Of a stretch of 64,000 nt of DNA, positions 28,380 through 35,868 are shown piece by piece. Source of the DNA: Pseudomonas flavescens (GTDB lineage: Bacteria > Pseudomonadota > Gammaproteobacteria > Pseudomonadales > Pseudomonadaceae); assembly GCF_013408425.1 (NCBI RefSeq), contig NZ_JACBYV010000001.1, positions 1,426,001-1,490,000 of the forward strand, read 5' to 3'. Every line of letters begins with the position of its first letter. Position 1 is the stretch's first letter. A program made the translations under genes and the position numbers. Under the pieces are notes generated by a model. It worked only from the letters and a program-made list of their open reading frames with translations. It was not told where the DNA came from and did not search any database.

Positions 28380-28533
28380 CTAAATAGGCGCTTCGATTAA
28401 ATCAGTAAACAGAGGGGCCGTCACACTAGAGTTCAACCGATATCCTTCTTTGAATTTCTCATACGCTTGCGGGCCAACGAAAACACCATTTACTTTTTTA
28501 AAGGTATTAACAATAGCTTTCCGTACAGAACAA
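28380..28533 (-). pseudogene. Inverted C-terminal fragment of a second cdiI-like immunity gene
   Basis: Read on the minus strand, about 50 codons encode VNTFKKVNGVFVGPQAYEKF followed by KEGYRLNSSVTAPLFTDL and end at TAG (28380-28382). This is clearly homologous to the C terminus of the intact cdiI 260 bp upstream (HFKRVNGVYVGKQAYQKL, KEGWRLNSSIKAPVFTDL). The 5' part is missing; homology stops where the RAYT terminus begins at 28534. It must have come from a diverged cassette by an inversion or by recombination at the RAYT end. Confidence 0.85.
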
Positions 28534-29364
28534 TAGGGGACAGACCACGATAGGAACGATAGGGATTCCTCAGGGACAGACCACGATTATTCCTTCCATT
28601 TCGATAGTGGTCTAGGCTTGTAAGTCTCTATGGAAGGAGGTTTTCATGCCACGTCGAGCGCGTATTTTGTTGCCAGGAATGTCACTCCATTTAATTCAGA
28701 GAGGAAATAATCGCTCGGCCTGTTTCTACGCAGCTGAGGATTATCTTTTCTATCTGGATGTATTGGCGGAGCAAGCAAAGAAGCATGGGTGCGCTGTCCA
28801 TGCTTGGTGCCTGATGACCAATCATGTTCATTTGCTGGTCACACCCGAAAGCCCCGAGAGTACGGGGCTGATAATGAAGGGGCTAGTGCAACGCTATGTG
28901 CAGTACGTCAATCGGACATACCGCCGTAGCGGTACGCTTTGGGAAGGTCGCTTTCGCTCCTGCCTGGTGCAGGAGGAAGCTTACGTGCTCGGTTGCTATC
29001 GATATATTGAAATGAATCCTGTGCGCGCCGGCATGGTTGAGCACCCAGCTGAATATCGCTGGTCGAGCTACCGGGCCAACGCGCAAGGCGAGGCGTCAGT
29101 TCTGCGCTGCCCCCATCCTATGTACCATGCATTGAGTCAAGACGAGCGGCTCAGGGTTGAGTTCTATAGGGAGTTGTTCCGCTATCAGCTAGATCCGGGG
29201 CTAGTTGATCAAATTCGAGCCGCGACAAATGGAAACTATGCGCTGGGTAGTCCGAAGTTTTCTGCCGAAGTGGAGGCAGCCTTGGGGCGAAGAGTCACAA
29301 GAGGTAAGGCGGGGCGTCCCAAGCGTGCGTCCGATCTTTGAGTGAAATCGGGGTCTGTCCCCTA
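28534..29364 (+). mobile_element. RAYT element 1 (REP-associated tyrosine transposase with inverted termini)
   Basis: The element is bounded by TAGGGGACAGACCACGAT (28534-28551) and ATCGGGGTCTGTCCCCTA (29347-29364), inverted repeats with one mismatch in 18. The left end is duplicated (CAGGGACAGACCACGAT at 28571-28587). Between the copies lies GGGATTCCTCAG, identical to the last 12 bases of the IS4-family element at 33.5 kb. Confidence 0.85.
28646..29341 (+). CDS. REP-associated tyrosine transposase (Y1/HUH, IS200-like)
   Basis: The 231-residue protein is a single-domain Y1 transposase of the RAYT group: N-terminal MPRRARILLPGMSLHLIQRGNNR, the HUH metal motif HVH in LMTNHVHLLV, the GTLWEGRF segment, and the catalytic tyrosine region CYRYIEMNPVRAGMV. 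RAYTs are domesticated relatives of IS200/IS605 transposases that cut and join single-stranded REP palindromes. A strong site (GGAAGGAGG) precedes the ATG. The gene is intact, including all signature residues, so it may be active on the matching termini seen here. Confidence 0.93.
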   Translation: MPRRARILLPGMSLHLIQRGNNRSACFYAAEDYLFYLDVLAEQAKKHGCAVHAWCLMTNHVHLLVTPESPESTGLIMKGLVQRYVQYVNRTYRRSGTLWEGRFRSCLVQEEAYVLGCYRYIEMNPVRAGMVEHPAEYRWSSYRANAQGEASVLRCPHPMYHALSQDERLRVEFYRELFRYQLDPGLVDQIRAATNGNYALGSPKFSAEVEAALGRRVTRGKAGRPKRASDL

Positions 29365-29365
29365 A

Positions 29366-29410
29366 TACATTCTCAAACCCTGTGACAATTGTAGCGTTAC
29401 CTGGCCGTGA
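29366..29410 (+). pseudogene. Terminal codons of an orphan CxxC toxin
   Basis: Immediately after the RAYT 1 terminus an open frame reads YILKPCDNCSVTWP and stops, 9 bases before the next gene. A proline-cysteine-x-x-cysteine end close to an immunity-type gene is what the tail of a deaminase-like polymorphic toxin looks like. Only 14 codons remain, so this is an inference from motif and position. Confidence 0.45.
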
Positions 29411-29419
29411 GGTTATATT

Positions 29420-30019
29420 ATGAGTTATTTAAGTAAAGAGTGGCAGCCTGGCTTTGGTACTATATATACGTGGGTGGCAATGGATAAATGCGGTCGTCTG
29501 GCTGTGATGGTGAATAATTGTTTTGGTGATTTGCCGAGGGTTCTACTGGAGGTTGATGATGTTGGCTCCCTTTTAGATGATGTTTGCGAATTCATATGGG
29601 AAGAGTCTTCGAAGGTCTGTGTGTATCCAGAGAAAAAACTTGGAGGAGCTAAGGTTGATCTGTTTTCTGCATGGAGTTATCGAGGGTACGGAGTTGAGGA
29701 GGTCTTAACTGACTTGCAAGAAGACCTAGTTGAGCGTGGCGTCTTTTCTGAGTTTAATCTTCCTGTCAATAAAGGACTTTATGTATATCACGGCGTTGAG
29801 GGGGATAATCCAGGCGTAGATTATCCGGTTGGATACTCTGGTGAGTCGGAGATGGGGGATTATTTTAGGTTCCTAGTCCCTACGGAATTTTCTGATATTA
29901 AAGAGTTTCCAGACTTTTTGCGTAAAGGAGTTGTTGTGTCGAAGACCGTGGATTTTTCTTTAGACCGTCTTCTGAAAAGTAGCCTAATTAATGAGTGTTT
30001 TACTGCAATGTACGAATAG
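29420..30019 (+). CDS. Orphan probable immunity protein
   Basis: The 199-residue protein is soluble, acidic and clearly AT-rich (codons such as ATA, TTA, TAT) compared with the core genome. GAGG lies 7 nt before its ATG. It follows the 14-codon CxxC toxin tail at 9 bp and sits between two RAYT elements, so it is probably the immunity gene of a toxin whose N-terminal part has been lost. I do not recognise the family (MSYLSKEWQPGFGTIYTWVA at the start); an unrelated cargo gene is possible. Confidence 0.6.
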   Translation: MSYLSKEWQPGFGTIYTWVAMDKCGRLAVMVNNCFGDLPRVLLEVDDVGSLLDDVCEFIWEESSKVCVYPEKKLGGAKVDLFSAWSYRGYGVEEVLTDLQEDLVERGVFSEFNLPVNKGLYVYHGVEGDNPGVDYPVGYSGESEMGDYFRFLVPTEFSDIKEFPDFLRKGVVVSKTVDFSLDRLLKSSLINECFTAMYE

Positions 30020-30035
30020 GAATAAGAGGAAAGTA

Positions 30036-30053
30036 GGGGGCAAATTTGTCCCC
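30036..30053. repeat. Short palindrome GGGGGCAAATTTGTCCCC
   Basis: This 18-bp near-perfect palindrome, followed by TTTCCC, lies right behind the orphan immunity gene. It resembles the GGGGACAGATTT termini of RAYT elements and may also act as a weak terminator. Confidence 0.5.
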
Positions 30054-30117
30054 TTTCCCATTTTAATTGCCAGGTCTAAGTGATCATGGGCGTCCCCTTT
30101 TTTGTCCCTGGCGCCGC

Positions 30118-30928
30118 AATCGATGGGGTCAGAGTCATTGATTTTGGCGTCTCATGATAGTTATGGTTTCCCGATCCTGAGGAGAGCACGCCATGGCCCG
30201 TTTACCCCGTCTTTATTTTCCGGGATGCGTCCAGCATGTGATTCAACGAGGCAACAATCGTGAGGCCTGCTTTTACGATGAAGCGGACTACAAGGTCTAC
30301 CTGTATTTTCTGAACGACGCGGCCAAAAATTACCAAGTCGCCATTCATGCTTTTGTGCTGATGACGAATCATGTGCACCTGCTCGCCACACCCAGCGATG
30401 AGCAGGGCATTAGCCGGCTGATGCAAGCACTGGGGCGTCGGTACGTTCAATACTTTAATTTTACTTACGGCCGTACTGGCACCTTGTGGGAGGGGCGGTA
30501 TAAATCAACACTTGTTGATACTGACAGCTACCTGCTAACGGTTTACCGCTATCTAGAGCTGAATCCGGTACGAGCAGGCATGGTTACTCATGCATCGGAA
30601 TATCCTTGGTCAAGTTATCAAGCCAATGCCTTGGGCAAGCCTATCCAATTGCTCACGCCGCACGCACTATATCTTCGGCTCGGTAATACAGAGGAGGAAC
30701 GCCAGAGCGCCTACCGTTCATTGTTCCGGGGGCGATTGCCTGAACGACAGTTGTCGGAGATACGTGAGGCCACGAACAAGGGTTGGGTGCTTGGTGATGA
30801 TCGGTTCAAGGCTCAAATTGAGGTCAAGACAGGTAGGCGAGCCGCTCCTCTTGGGCGAGGCGGTGATAGGAAATCTGCGGAGTATCAAGAAACCAGCAGC
30901 TAAATCAATGACTCTGACCCCATTGATT
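30118..30928 (+). mobile_element. RAYT element 2 with GGGGTCAGAGTCATTGATT-type termini
   Basis: The termini at 30118-30144 and 30902-30928 are inverted repeats matching at 26 of 27 positions (core GGGGTCAGAGTCATTGATT). The right repeat overlaps the stop codon of the transposase gene. The type differs from elements 1 and 3, and a solitary copy lies at 28214-28239. Confidence 0.88.
30193..30903 (+). CDS. REP-associated tyrosine transposase (second type)
   Basis: The 236-residue Y1 transposase has QHVIQRGNNREACFY at the start, the HUH motif in LMTNHVHLLATP, GTLWEGRYKSTLV, and the catalytic tyrosine segment VYRYLELNPVRAGMV. The C terminus is basic (GRRAAPLGRGGDRKS). GAGGAGAGC precedes the ATG at 30193. 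It is related to, but clearly diverged from, the transposases at 28.6 and 35.0 kb and should recognise its own termini (GGGGTCAGAG). It looks intact. Confidence 0.93.
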   Translation: MARLPRLYFPGCVQHVIQRGNNREACFYDEADYKVYLYFLNDAAKNYQVAIHAFVLMTNHVHLLATPSDEQGISRLMQALGRRYVQYFNFTYGRTGTLWEGRYKSTLVDTDSYLLTVYRYLELNPVRAGMVTHASEYPWSSYQANALGKPIQLLTPHALYLRLGNTEEERQSAYRSLFRGRLPERQLSEIREATNKGWVLGDDRFKAQIEVKTGRRAAPLGRGGDRKSAEYQETSS

Positions 30929-31154
30929 CCCGGGTGGCGCGAAGAGTCCCTTGGGAGATCCCGAGGCGAGGTTGAGAGGATGGTTGAATGATGCATCGAT
31001 TGCAAACTCAGATCCAGCATTGAGAGACGCTTTGCAAGCTGCGTTGACTTCCGAGAAAGCTAACGTTCAAGGCGTGACCGTCAAAGTCGGTCTGCCGGCC
31101 CCTGGTAAAACAGGTGTTGCAGAATTTAAGGTGGAAGCATGGCCCAAAAGATAA
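30927..31154 (+). pseudogene. Truncated toxin tail, family shared with the copy at 36.4 kb
   Basis: A frame without start codon opens at the RAYT 2 terminus and encodes about 75 residues: GGAKSPLGDPEARLRGWLND, ... DPALRDALQAAL, ... VQGVTVKVGLPAPGKTGVAEF and the end KVEAWPKR. It overlaps the next gene by 16 bases. The same arrangement, 16-base overlap included, occurs at 36379-36715. It looks like the C-terminal end of a polymorphic toxin cut off by the RAYT. The toxic activity is unknown to me. Confidence 0.65.
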
Positions 31155-32146
31155 TTCAATACGAGCGCGCGGGTGTGAACCCGAAATGGCCCTCTTACAA
31201 AAGTGTCTTAGACCGTATCGCCAAGGGGCCACACGTATCAGATGAGTACGAGTTGAATGGCATTCGTGAGTATGTGACACGCGGTGATGCATTTGCTAAG
31301 CCCTCTATGCCTGTTCCAAATAGAAACAATGCTACTCGTAGCAGTGCCGAGTGGATGGCGGTCACACGCGCCCACGAGGTATTGGCAACCGCTGCAAATA
31401 ATCCGCAATGGCTTCAGGACTTGGCGCATTGGGTTCGCTATTACCAGGTTGGTATCAAACAAGTGTTTTTCTGGGCGTGCCAGTTCGACATCCTGGCTAA
31501 AGCAGCAGGAAATGCCCGACGTCAACAAAACTATAATATCCAAACTGCCAGCAACATGATGGCGGCCATGGCGATACTGGGTTGGAAAGATGCTCTGATT
31601 TACATGGGCTACCTCAGCCACGCAGCGCTCAATCGCAGGCATCAACTGGTGCTTCAGTACGAAGAGGAGCAACGCCGCGCCCAAGCCTTCATGCTGCGGT
31701 TGTTTGCCGATTGGGTGGGCGATGTCTCGCACCAGTGGCCTGCCTATGCTTATGACGAACCCATTTACGAAGCGTTGTTGCTGCATTGGCGTACTCCCAA
31801 CCCTGAGGACCTACTGCCTTGCCTCTTGGCTGCCTGCGACCGGCATACTTGGCAAAGCGGCAAAGACAGCCTTAAGAACTTCTACGACTTCAATCAAGAC
31901 TGGCATCTTGAGCGTGTACCAGTGGAAATCCTCTACATCCTGCGCCTGCGGCAGTGGGAAGGTTTGGCAAATCCGCAGAAGATCGATCATCCGTTGATGG
32001 CTACACCCTATGATCAACTGCCTCCAGAACAATCTGTGCCAGAATTAGACGAACTTATGCAAGGCGTGCTTAAACGCGCACGTGAGGATTGGCCGCAGTA
32101 CGACGAAGTGCTGTCTTTGTCGGCACTAAAAAGTGGCCATAAGTAA
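31139..32146 (+). CDS. Probable immunity protein, duplicated 335-residue family
   Basis: The 335-residue soluble protein starts MAQKIIQYERAGVNPKWPSY and is rich in Trp, Tyr and Ala helices (WVRYYQVGIKQVFFWACQFD, MMAAMAILGWKDALIYMGYL). It is about 80 percent identical by eye to the gene at 36700-37731. Each overlaps the end of a homologous toxin tail by 16 bp. Translational coupling to the upstream tail and duplication as a pair point to an immunity function. I do not recognise the family. It is larger than most CdiI proteins, so a different role is possible. Confidence 0.65.
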   Translation: MAQKIIQYERAGVNPKWPSYKSVLDRIAKGPHVSDEYELNGIREYVTRGDAFAKPSMPVPNRNNATRSSAEWMAVTRAHEVLATAANNPQWLQDLAHWVRYYQVGIKQVFFWACQFDILAKAAGNARRQQNYNIQTASNMMAAMAILGWKDALIYMGYLSHAALNRRHQLVLQYEEEQRRAQAFMLRLFADWVGDVSHQWPAYAYDEPIYEALLLHWRTPNPEDLLPCLLAACDRHTWQSGKDSLKNFYDFNQDWHLERVPVEILYILRLRQWEGLANPQKIDHPLMATPYDQLPPEQSVPELDELMQGVLKRAREDWPQYDEVLSLSALKSGHK

Positions 32147-32154
32147 GAGAAGGG

Positions 32155-32237
32155 AAAAGGGGACAGATTTATTTTTCTCCTGATTGGCTAAGCTGAAGAT
32201 CTCAATGGAAGGAGATTGTAAGAAAAGGGGACAGATT
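32155..32237 (+). repeat. Two RAYT left ends, the first with the lost start of a transposase gene
   Basis: AAAAGGGGACAGATTTATTT at 32155 begins a stretch that matches the left flank of RAYT 3 up to the ribosome binding site (AATGGAAGGAGATTGTA) and then ends where the transposase ATG should be. A second terminus, AAAAGGGGACAGATT (32223-32237), follows and abuts the IS4-family element. Confidence 0.8.
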
Positions 32238-33557
32238 CTGAGGAATCCCCACAAAATATCCATGCAGATCAGTCGGATAGCTTGAAGATGCCTGCACGAG
32301 TCGGGCAGTTTGGTAGTCGCCAAACCAACCAACCCCCGAGACTCATGCAGGCAGTACGATTCTTACACAGGGCATTTTCCCAAGCACTCCCCACGATCCA
32401 CAGCAAGCGACTGAATGCCTTGATGAGCAGCGTCAGTGCCTTGCTGCAAGGGCACCGCCTGACCCTGACCGATCTGGGCAGGGCCATGCCGAGCGCGGCT
32501 TACGCCAGGCACTCGATCAAGCGTGTGGATCGCCTGCTCGGCAACGCACATCTGCAAAACGAACGCCTGCTGTTTTAGTGGAAAATGCTTACGGCACTGT
32601 TTGGCTCCCTGCATCATCCCTTGATCCTGGTGGATTGGTCGCCAATCAATGCCGCGTCTGATCTTTACGTGCTGTGGGCTTCCATCCCATTGGCCGGTCG
32701 AGCGTTCCCTGTTTACGAAAGCGTGCATGATCGTGAGGGTTGCCCCCAGCGCCAGAAGCAACTGCTCAATGCACTTGAAGTCATGCTGCCCGAGCAGTGC
32801 GTGCCGATCCTGGTGACCGATGCTGGGTTTCGTCGCCCCTGGTTCCAGGCTGTTGAAGCCAAGGGGTGGCATTACGTGGGGCGTGTGCGCAATCGTGACC
32901 TCTATCGTGATGAACAAGGCCGCTGGCAACCGATCAAGCAGCTCTACCAGCAGATAACTTCGACAGCGCGCTCGCTTGGACAAATCGAGATGACGCGCAG
33001 TGCGCCGCACAGCGTTGCTTTGTACGGCATTCACCAGCGGCCCAGGGGTAGAAAACACCGACGCGTGACGGGCAGCATCGCCCGTAGCAAGCTCAGCCGA
33101 CAGAACGCTCGCCGTGAACAAGAGCCCTGGCTGCTCGCCAGCAACCTGCCACAAGCTAACTGGACGGCACGTCGGATCGTGGGCATCTACCGCAAGCGGA
33201 TGCAGATCGAGGAAGGGTTTAGGGATGTGAAAAGCCTACGTTTCGGCTTTGCCTTCGACCTGCATCGAACGCGCTGCCCACGGCGTATCGAGATCCTGCT
33301 GCTGATCGCAGCACTGGCTTGTTATGCGCTTTACCTTGCCGGCCTTCAAGCTCGGATGACAGGCAGGGCAATCCGCTTTCAGAGCAACAGCGTCAGGCAT
33401 AAAACCGTGCTGTCGCTCTGGCGTGTCGGCCTTGAATACCTCAGGCGCTCGGCCAACGATTTATCCTGCTCGGTACTCACCAGGATGGAGCTATTGCTGT
33501 GTGACGAGGTTCACCGGCAAGCTCAGGTGCTGGAGTAGATTTGTGGGGATTCCTCAG
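32238..33557 (+). mobile_element. IS4-family insertion sequence with perfect 18-bp inverted repeats
   Basis: The 1320-bp element is bounded by CTGAGGAATCCCCACAAA (32238-32255) and its exact reverse complement (33540-33557). No target-site duplication is visible: the left flank ends in GGGGACAGATT and the right flank begins GGTCTGTCCCC, both RAYT-like termini in opposite orientation. This suggests insertion at, or later recombination through, a RAYT/REP palindrome. Confidence 0.92.
32282..33538 (+). pseudogene. IS4-family DDE transposase interrupted by an in-frame TAG
   Basis: The reading frame is continuous for 418 codons except for TAG at 32576-32578, between ...NERLLF and WKMLTALFGSLHHPLILVDW. 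The downstream part carries the DDE residues: D in ILVDWSP, D in LVTDAGF, and the IS4 signature Y-x2-R-x3-E-x6-K in YRKRMQIEEGFRDVK. A single nonsense change, most simply from a Tyr or Gln codon, separates a 98-residue N-terminal ORF from a 317-residue ORF that still has a possible ATG. The element is probably inactive unless the stop is suppressed. Confidence 0.85.
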
Positions 33558-33581
33558 GGTCTGTCCCCTAATACACCCTAA

Positions 33582-33977
33582 TACACAAACAATGCGTCTG
33601 CTCCGCGTATTACGCTGCAACAGCGAACCGCAAATCACAATGCACACCTTGATGATATTGCTGGTCAGCTGCGTGAACAGGGATATACAGTCAAAGGAAA
33701 TGGTGCTCGTTTCTATGATAGCGGAGGAAAGACTTATACTCACACGGATCTTGTCGCTCTGCGACCTGATGGCGATCCGATCATTATCGAGATGAAGACC
33801 GGTGGCGCAGTGAATACAACACGACAAAATGAGATATATCCTCAGATATTGGCTGGCGACGCATTGCCGTCGCGTCCTATAGCACGCATGCTCGGTATTA
33901 AGCCGAACGTGCCGTTAAGGCAACAGGGCTACCCTAATGGAATTCCTATTTATCAAGTGACGGCGCCTGGGTTATGA
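33582..33977 (+). pseudogene. Orphan toxin C-terminal domain, PD-(D/E)XK nuclease-like
   Basis: A frame with no start codon opens 25 bp past the IS end and encodes 131 residues: TANHNAHLDDIAGQLREQGY, then TYTHTDLVALRPDGDPIIIE-MKTGG, NEIYPQI and IPIYQVTAPGL. The spacing of a helix with E/Q, then D in THTDLVAL and E-x-K in IIIEMK, fits the PD-(D/E)XK core, so a DNase or tRNase activity is plausible. The stop overlaps the next start (ATGA). Without the exoprotein part it is an orphan CdiA-CT. Confidence 0.75.
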
Positions 33978-34528
33978 AAGTTGATATCCTAATTGGTAAA
34001 GCTATTGAAAAAAATGGTGGAAAGTGGAAGGCGGATCGAGATGGGGCATTTTGGGAGGCGGAGAGAAATGGCTTCGTTATCCAAGCTGAGCCATTTATAA
34101 GAAATCGTCCGTCTGGCCGCATTTGGTTGGGCATGGATTGCTCTGTCAGTCATAAAGATTTTGCTAAGGTAGCTAACTTCATTATGAAGGAGCGACCCAA
34201 GAGCTTTGTTTCGCTGCGCTGGTTTCAGAAAAATGAAGAAGTGGATTCGATAGAGCAAGCACCAGTCGCTTTCACTAGGTTAATAGAGGAGGTGCTAGCT
34301 GAGATAGATGCTGAAGAGATCGGACAGGCTATCGAAGAGTTTAGGCATAATAGGCCTAATAGCCCTAGCATGTCGCAGGTATGCCACTTAGCAGCTCTAG
34401 CGTGGTCGAAAGACAGCGACACACTCGAAGACTATCAACGAATGTTCATTGCAGGTAATCGCTTGAACTTTGTACCTATGATCGACAAGGCTATGATTGA
34501 CCGCGCCTTAGAAATTGCCCTGAAGTAA
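33974..34528 (+). CDS. Probable immunity protein for the orphan nuclease-like toxin
   Basis: The 184-residue protein starts inside the stop of the orphan toxin (ATGA overlap), as immunity genes in CDI and other polymorphic toxin systems often do. It is soluble and mixed alpha/beta by composition, with GGKWKADRDGAFWEAERNGF near the start and a long acidic helix (RLIEEVLAEIDAEEIGQAIE). I do not recognise the family. The intact frame beside a truncated toxin fits selection for immunity alone. Confidence 0.7.
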   Translation: MKVDILIGKAIEKNGGKWKADRDGAFWEAERNGFVIQAEPFIRNRPSGRIWLGMDCSVSHKDFAKVANFIMKERPKSFVSLRWFQKNEEVDSIEQAPVAFTRLIEEVLAEIDAEEIGQAIEEFRHNRPNSPSMSQVCHLAALAWSKDSDTLEDYQRMFIAGNRLNFVPMIDKAMIDRALEIALK

Positions 34529-34550
34529 GGCACACGCGAATATAAGCGGA

Positions 34551-34615
34551 AAGGGGGACAGATTTATTTTCGAGTGGTTGGGATGGCCCAAGATTAAATA
34601 AATCTGTCCCCTTTT
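34551..34615. repeat. Minimal RAYT/REP doublet without transposase
   Basis: AAGGGGGACAGATTTATTTT (34551-34570) and AAATAAATCTGTCCCCTTTT (34596-34615) form a near-perfect inverted repeat around 25 bases. The ends equal those of RAYT 3, so this is a non-autonomous, MITE-like unit or an internal deletion. It separates two immunity-type genes. Confidence 0.85.
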
Positions 34616-34643
34616 CTTCCTATATTCCCATCTAGGTGATGTA

Positions 34644-34937
34644 ATGCAGGATTATCCCGTTATAAAAAACCTACTCTGCTCTATATTTTCGGTGGATGTT
34701 GGTTTGGATGAAAGTGAGGCGTTCGCTGCTTTGGGGCGTGTGCTAAATGATAAGCGTCAGAGAAAAAAGATAGAGCATGAATTGCTTGTGCTTTTTAATG
34801 ATCAATCTGCTCTTTGGGTTGAGTTGCTTGATAATGACAGTTATGTTGTCTATCCAGCAGATGATAAAAGTGATGCTAAAAGCTACTTGATGGGAATATT
34901 GTGGAATAAAGTGTTCCCAGGTGTACCGCTGCCTTAA
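34644..34937 (+). CDS. Orphan small probable immunity protein
   Basis: The 97-residue acidic protein (MQDYPVIKNLLCSIFSVDVG...) is AT-rich and sits between a MITE-like repeat and RAYT 3. A few in-frame codons ending in TAG 6 bases upstream could be the last residues of a lost toxin. The size, acidity and setting fit a CdiI-type immunity protein. The family is not recognised, so confidence is moderate. Confidence 0.55.
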   Translation: MQDYPVIKNLLCSIFSVDVGLDESEAFAALGRVLNDKRQRKKIEHELLVLFNDQSALWVELLDNDSYVVYPADDKSDAKSYLMGILWNKVFPGVPLP

Positions 34938-34939
34938 GG

Positions 34940-35720
34940 AAAAGGGGCAGATTTATTTTATTGCTGATGGACTAAGCTGAAAGCCTCAATGGAAGGAGGT
35001 TGTTATGCCAAGGATGGGACGCATTGTGGTGCCTAACTACCCGCATCACGTAGTGCAGTGAGGCCATAATCGGCAGGTGGTCTTTGTCGGCGATCAGGAT
35101 TATCAAAGTTACATTGCTGATCTGCGCGAGTTGAAAGACGTCTTCGGGATCAAGGTCTACGCCTACTGCCTGATGACAAATCATGTCCATCTACTGCTGG
35201 CGCCCGGTGAGGCCATCGCTGGGTTGGGACTGTTGATGAAGGCGTTGGCAGCGCGTGCCACGCGGTATAGAAATCGTCTGGAAGGGCGCACCGGCACTCT
35301 CTGGGAGAGCCGTTACAAGTCCAGTGTGGTCGAGTCAGACGCCTACTTACTTGCCTGCTGCCGCTATATCGAGTTAAACCCGGTTCGGGCCCGTATGGTT
35401 GCCGAGGCAGGTGACTACCCCTGGTCGAGTTACCAGATGCGCGCCACTGATCAAGCGGACAGTGATTGGTTGGATATTGACCCTTGCTTCATCGCACTTG
35501 GCGATACGCCTGAAAGGCGTCGTATCCGTTATATGAAGTTCATGCGCCAAGCTGTAACGTCAAGTGAAATTGAACTGATCCGGACTGCACTTCAGAGAGG
35601 GCAGTTAACCGGTAGTGCTCGTTTTGTGGATGAAATAGAGAGAGTTCAGGGGCAACGGATAGAGCTACGGGGTCAGGGGAGGCCTAGGAAAGTGTCAGAA
35701 AAATAAATCTGTCCCCTTTT
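34940..35720 (+). mobile_element. RAYT element 3 (GGGGACAGATTTATTT-type termini)
   Basis: The left terminus AAAAGGGGCAGATTTATTTT lacks one A relative to its relatives. The right terminus AAATAAATCTGTCCCCTTTT (35701-35720) overlaps the transposase stop codon. The type is the same as the solo unit at 34551 and the truncated end at 32155. Confidence 0.85.
35005..35706 (+). pseudogene. RAYT transposase with an early in-frame TGA
   Basis: Starting at ATG 35005 after GGAAGGAGG, the frame reads MPRMGRIVVPNYPHHVVQ, then TGA, then GHNRQVVFVGDQ... to 35706. Its relatives here have an arginine at this place (QRGNNR), so CGA to TGA is the simple explanation. The rest is intact, with the HUH motif LMTNHVHLLLAP, GTLWESRYKSS and the tyrosine segment CCRYIELNPVRARMV. 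It could be inactive or translated from an internal start that lacks the N-terminal strand. Confidence 0.88.
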
Positions 35721-35732
35721 GCATTTTTGCAT

Positions 35733-35864
35733 TCAAAAGGTACTCACATAAATGTATGGGGCTATACTCGAGGTGAAAGCCCTGGCAAAGCAGTAAAGCT
35801 GGTTATACCTTTTGATGGTAATGAGAAGGCCTTTGAGGCAATATTGGAAATGCTAAATAGGTAA
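35733..35864 (+). pseudogene. Short orphan toxin tail (SKGTHINVWGYTRG...)
   Basis: An open frame that runs straight out of the RAYT 3 terminus encodes SKGTHINVWGYTRGESPGKA and ends VIPFDGNEKAFEAILEMLNR, then stops 4 bases before the next gene. A K-G-x-H-x-x-V-W strand close to the C terminus occurs in several polymorphic toxin domains. The tail is too short to name an activity. Confidence 0.6.
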
Positions 35865-35868
35865 TCAG

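Noticed and set aside
28144..28383. 79-codon ORF after cdiI
   Set aside because: It runs through a solo RAYT terminus and a REP-like motif, and its translation is not protein-like.
34551..34615. Possible CRISPR or terminator from the paired 20-bp repeats
   Set aside because: Only two inverted copies with RAYT 3-type ends; there is no array and the pairing is that of a RAYT/REP doublet.
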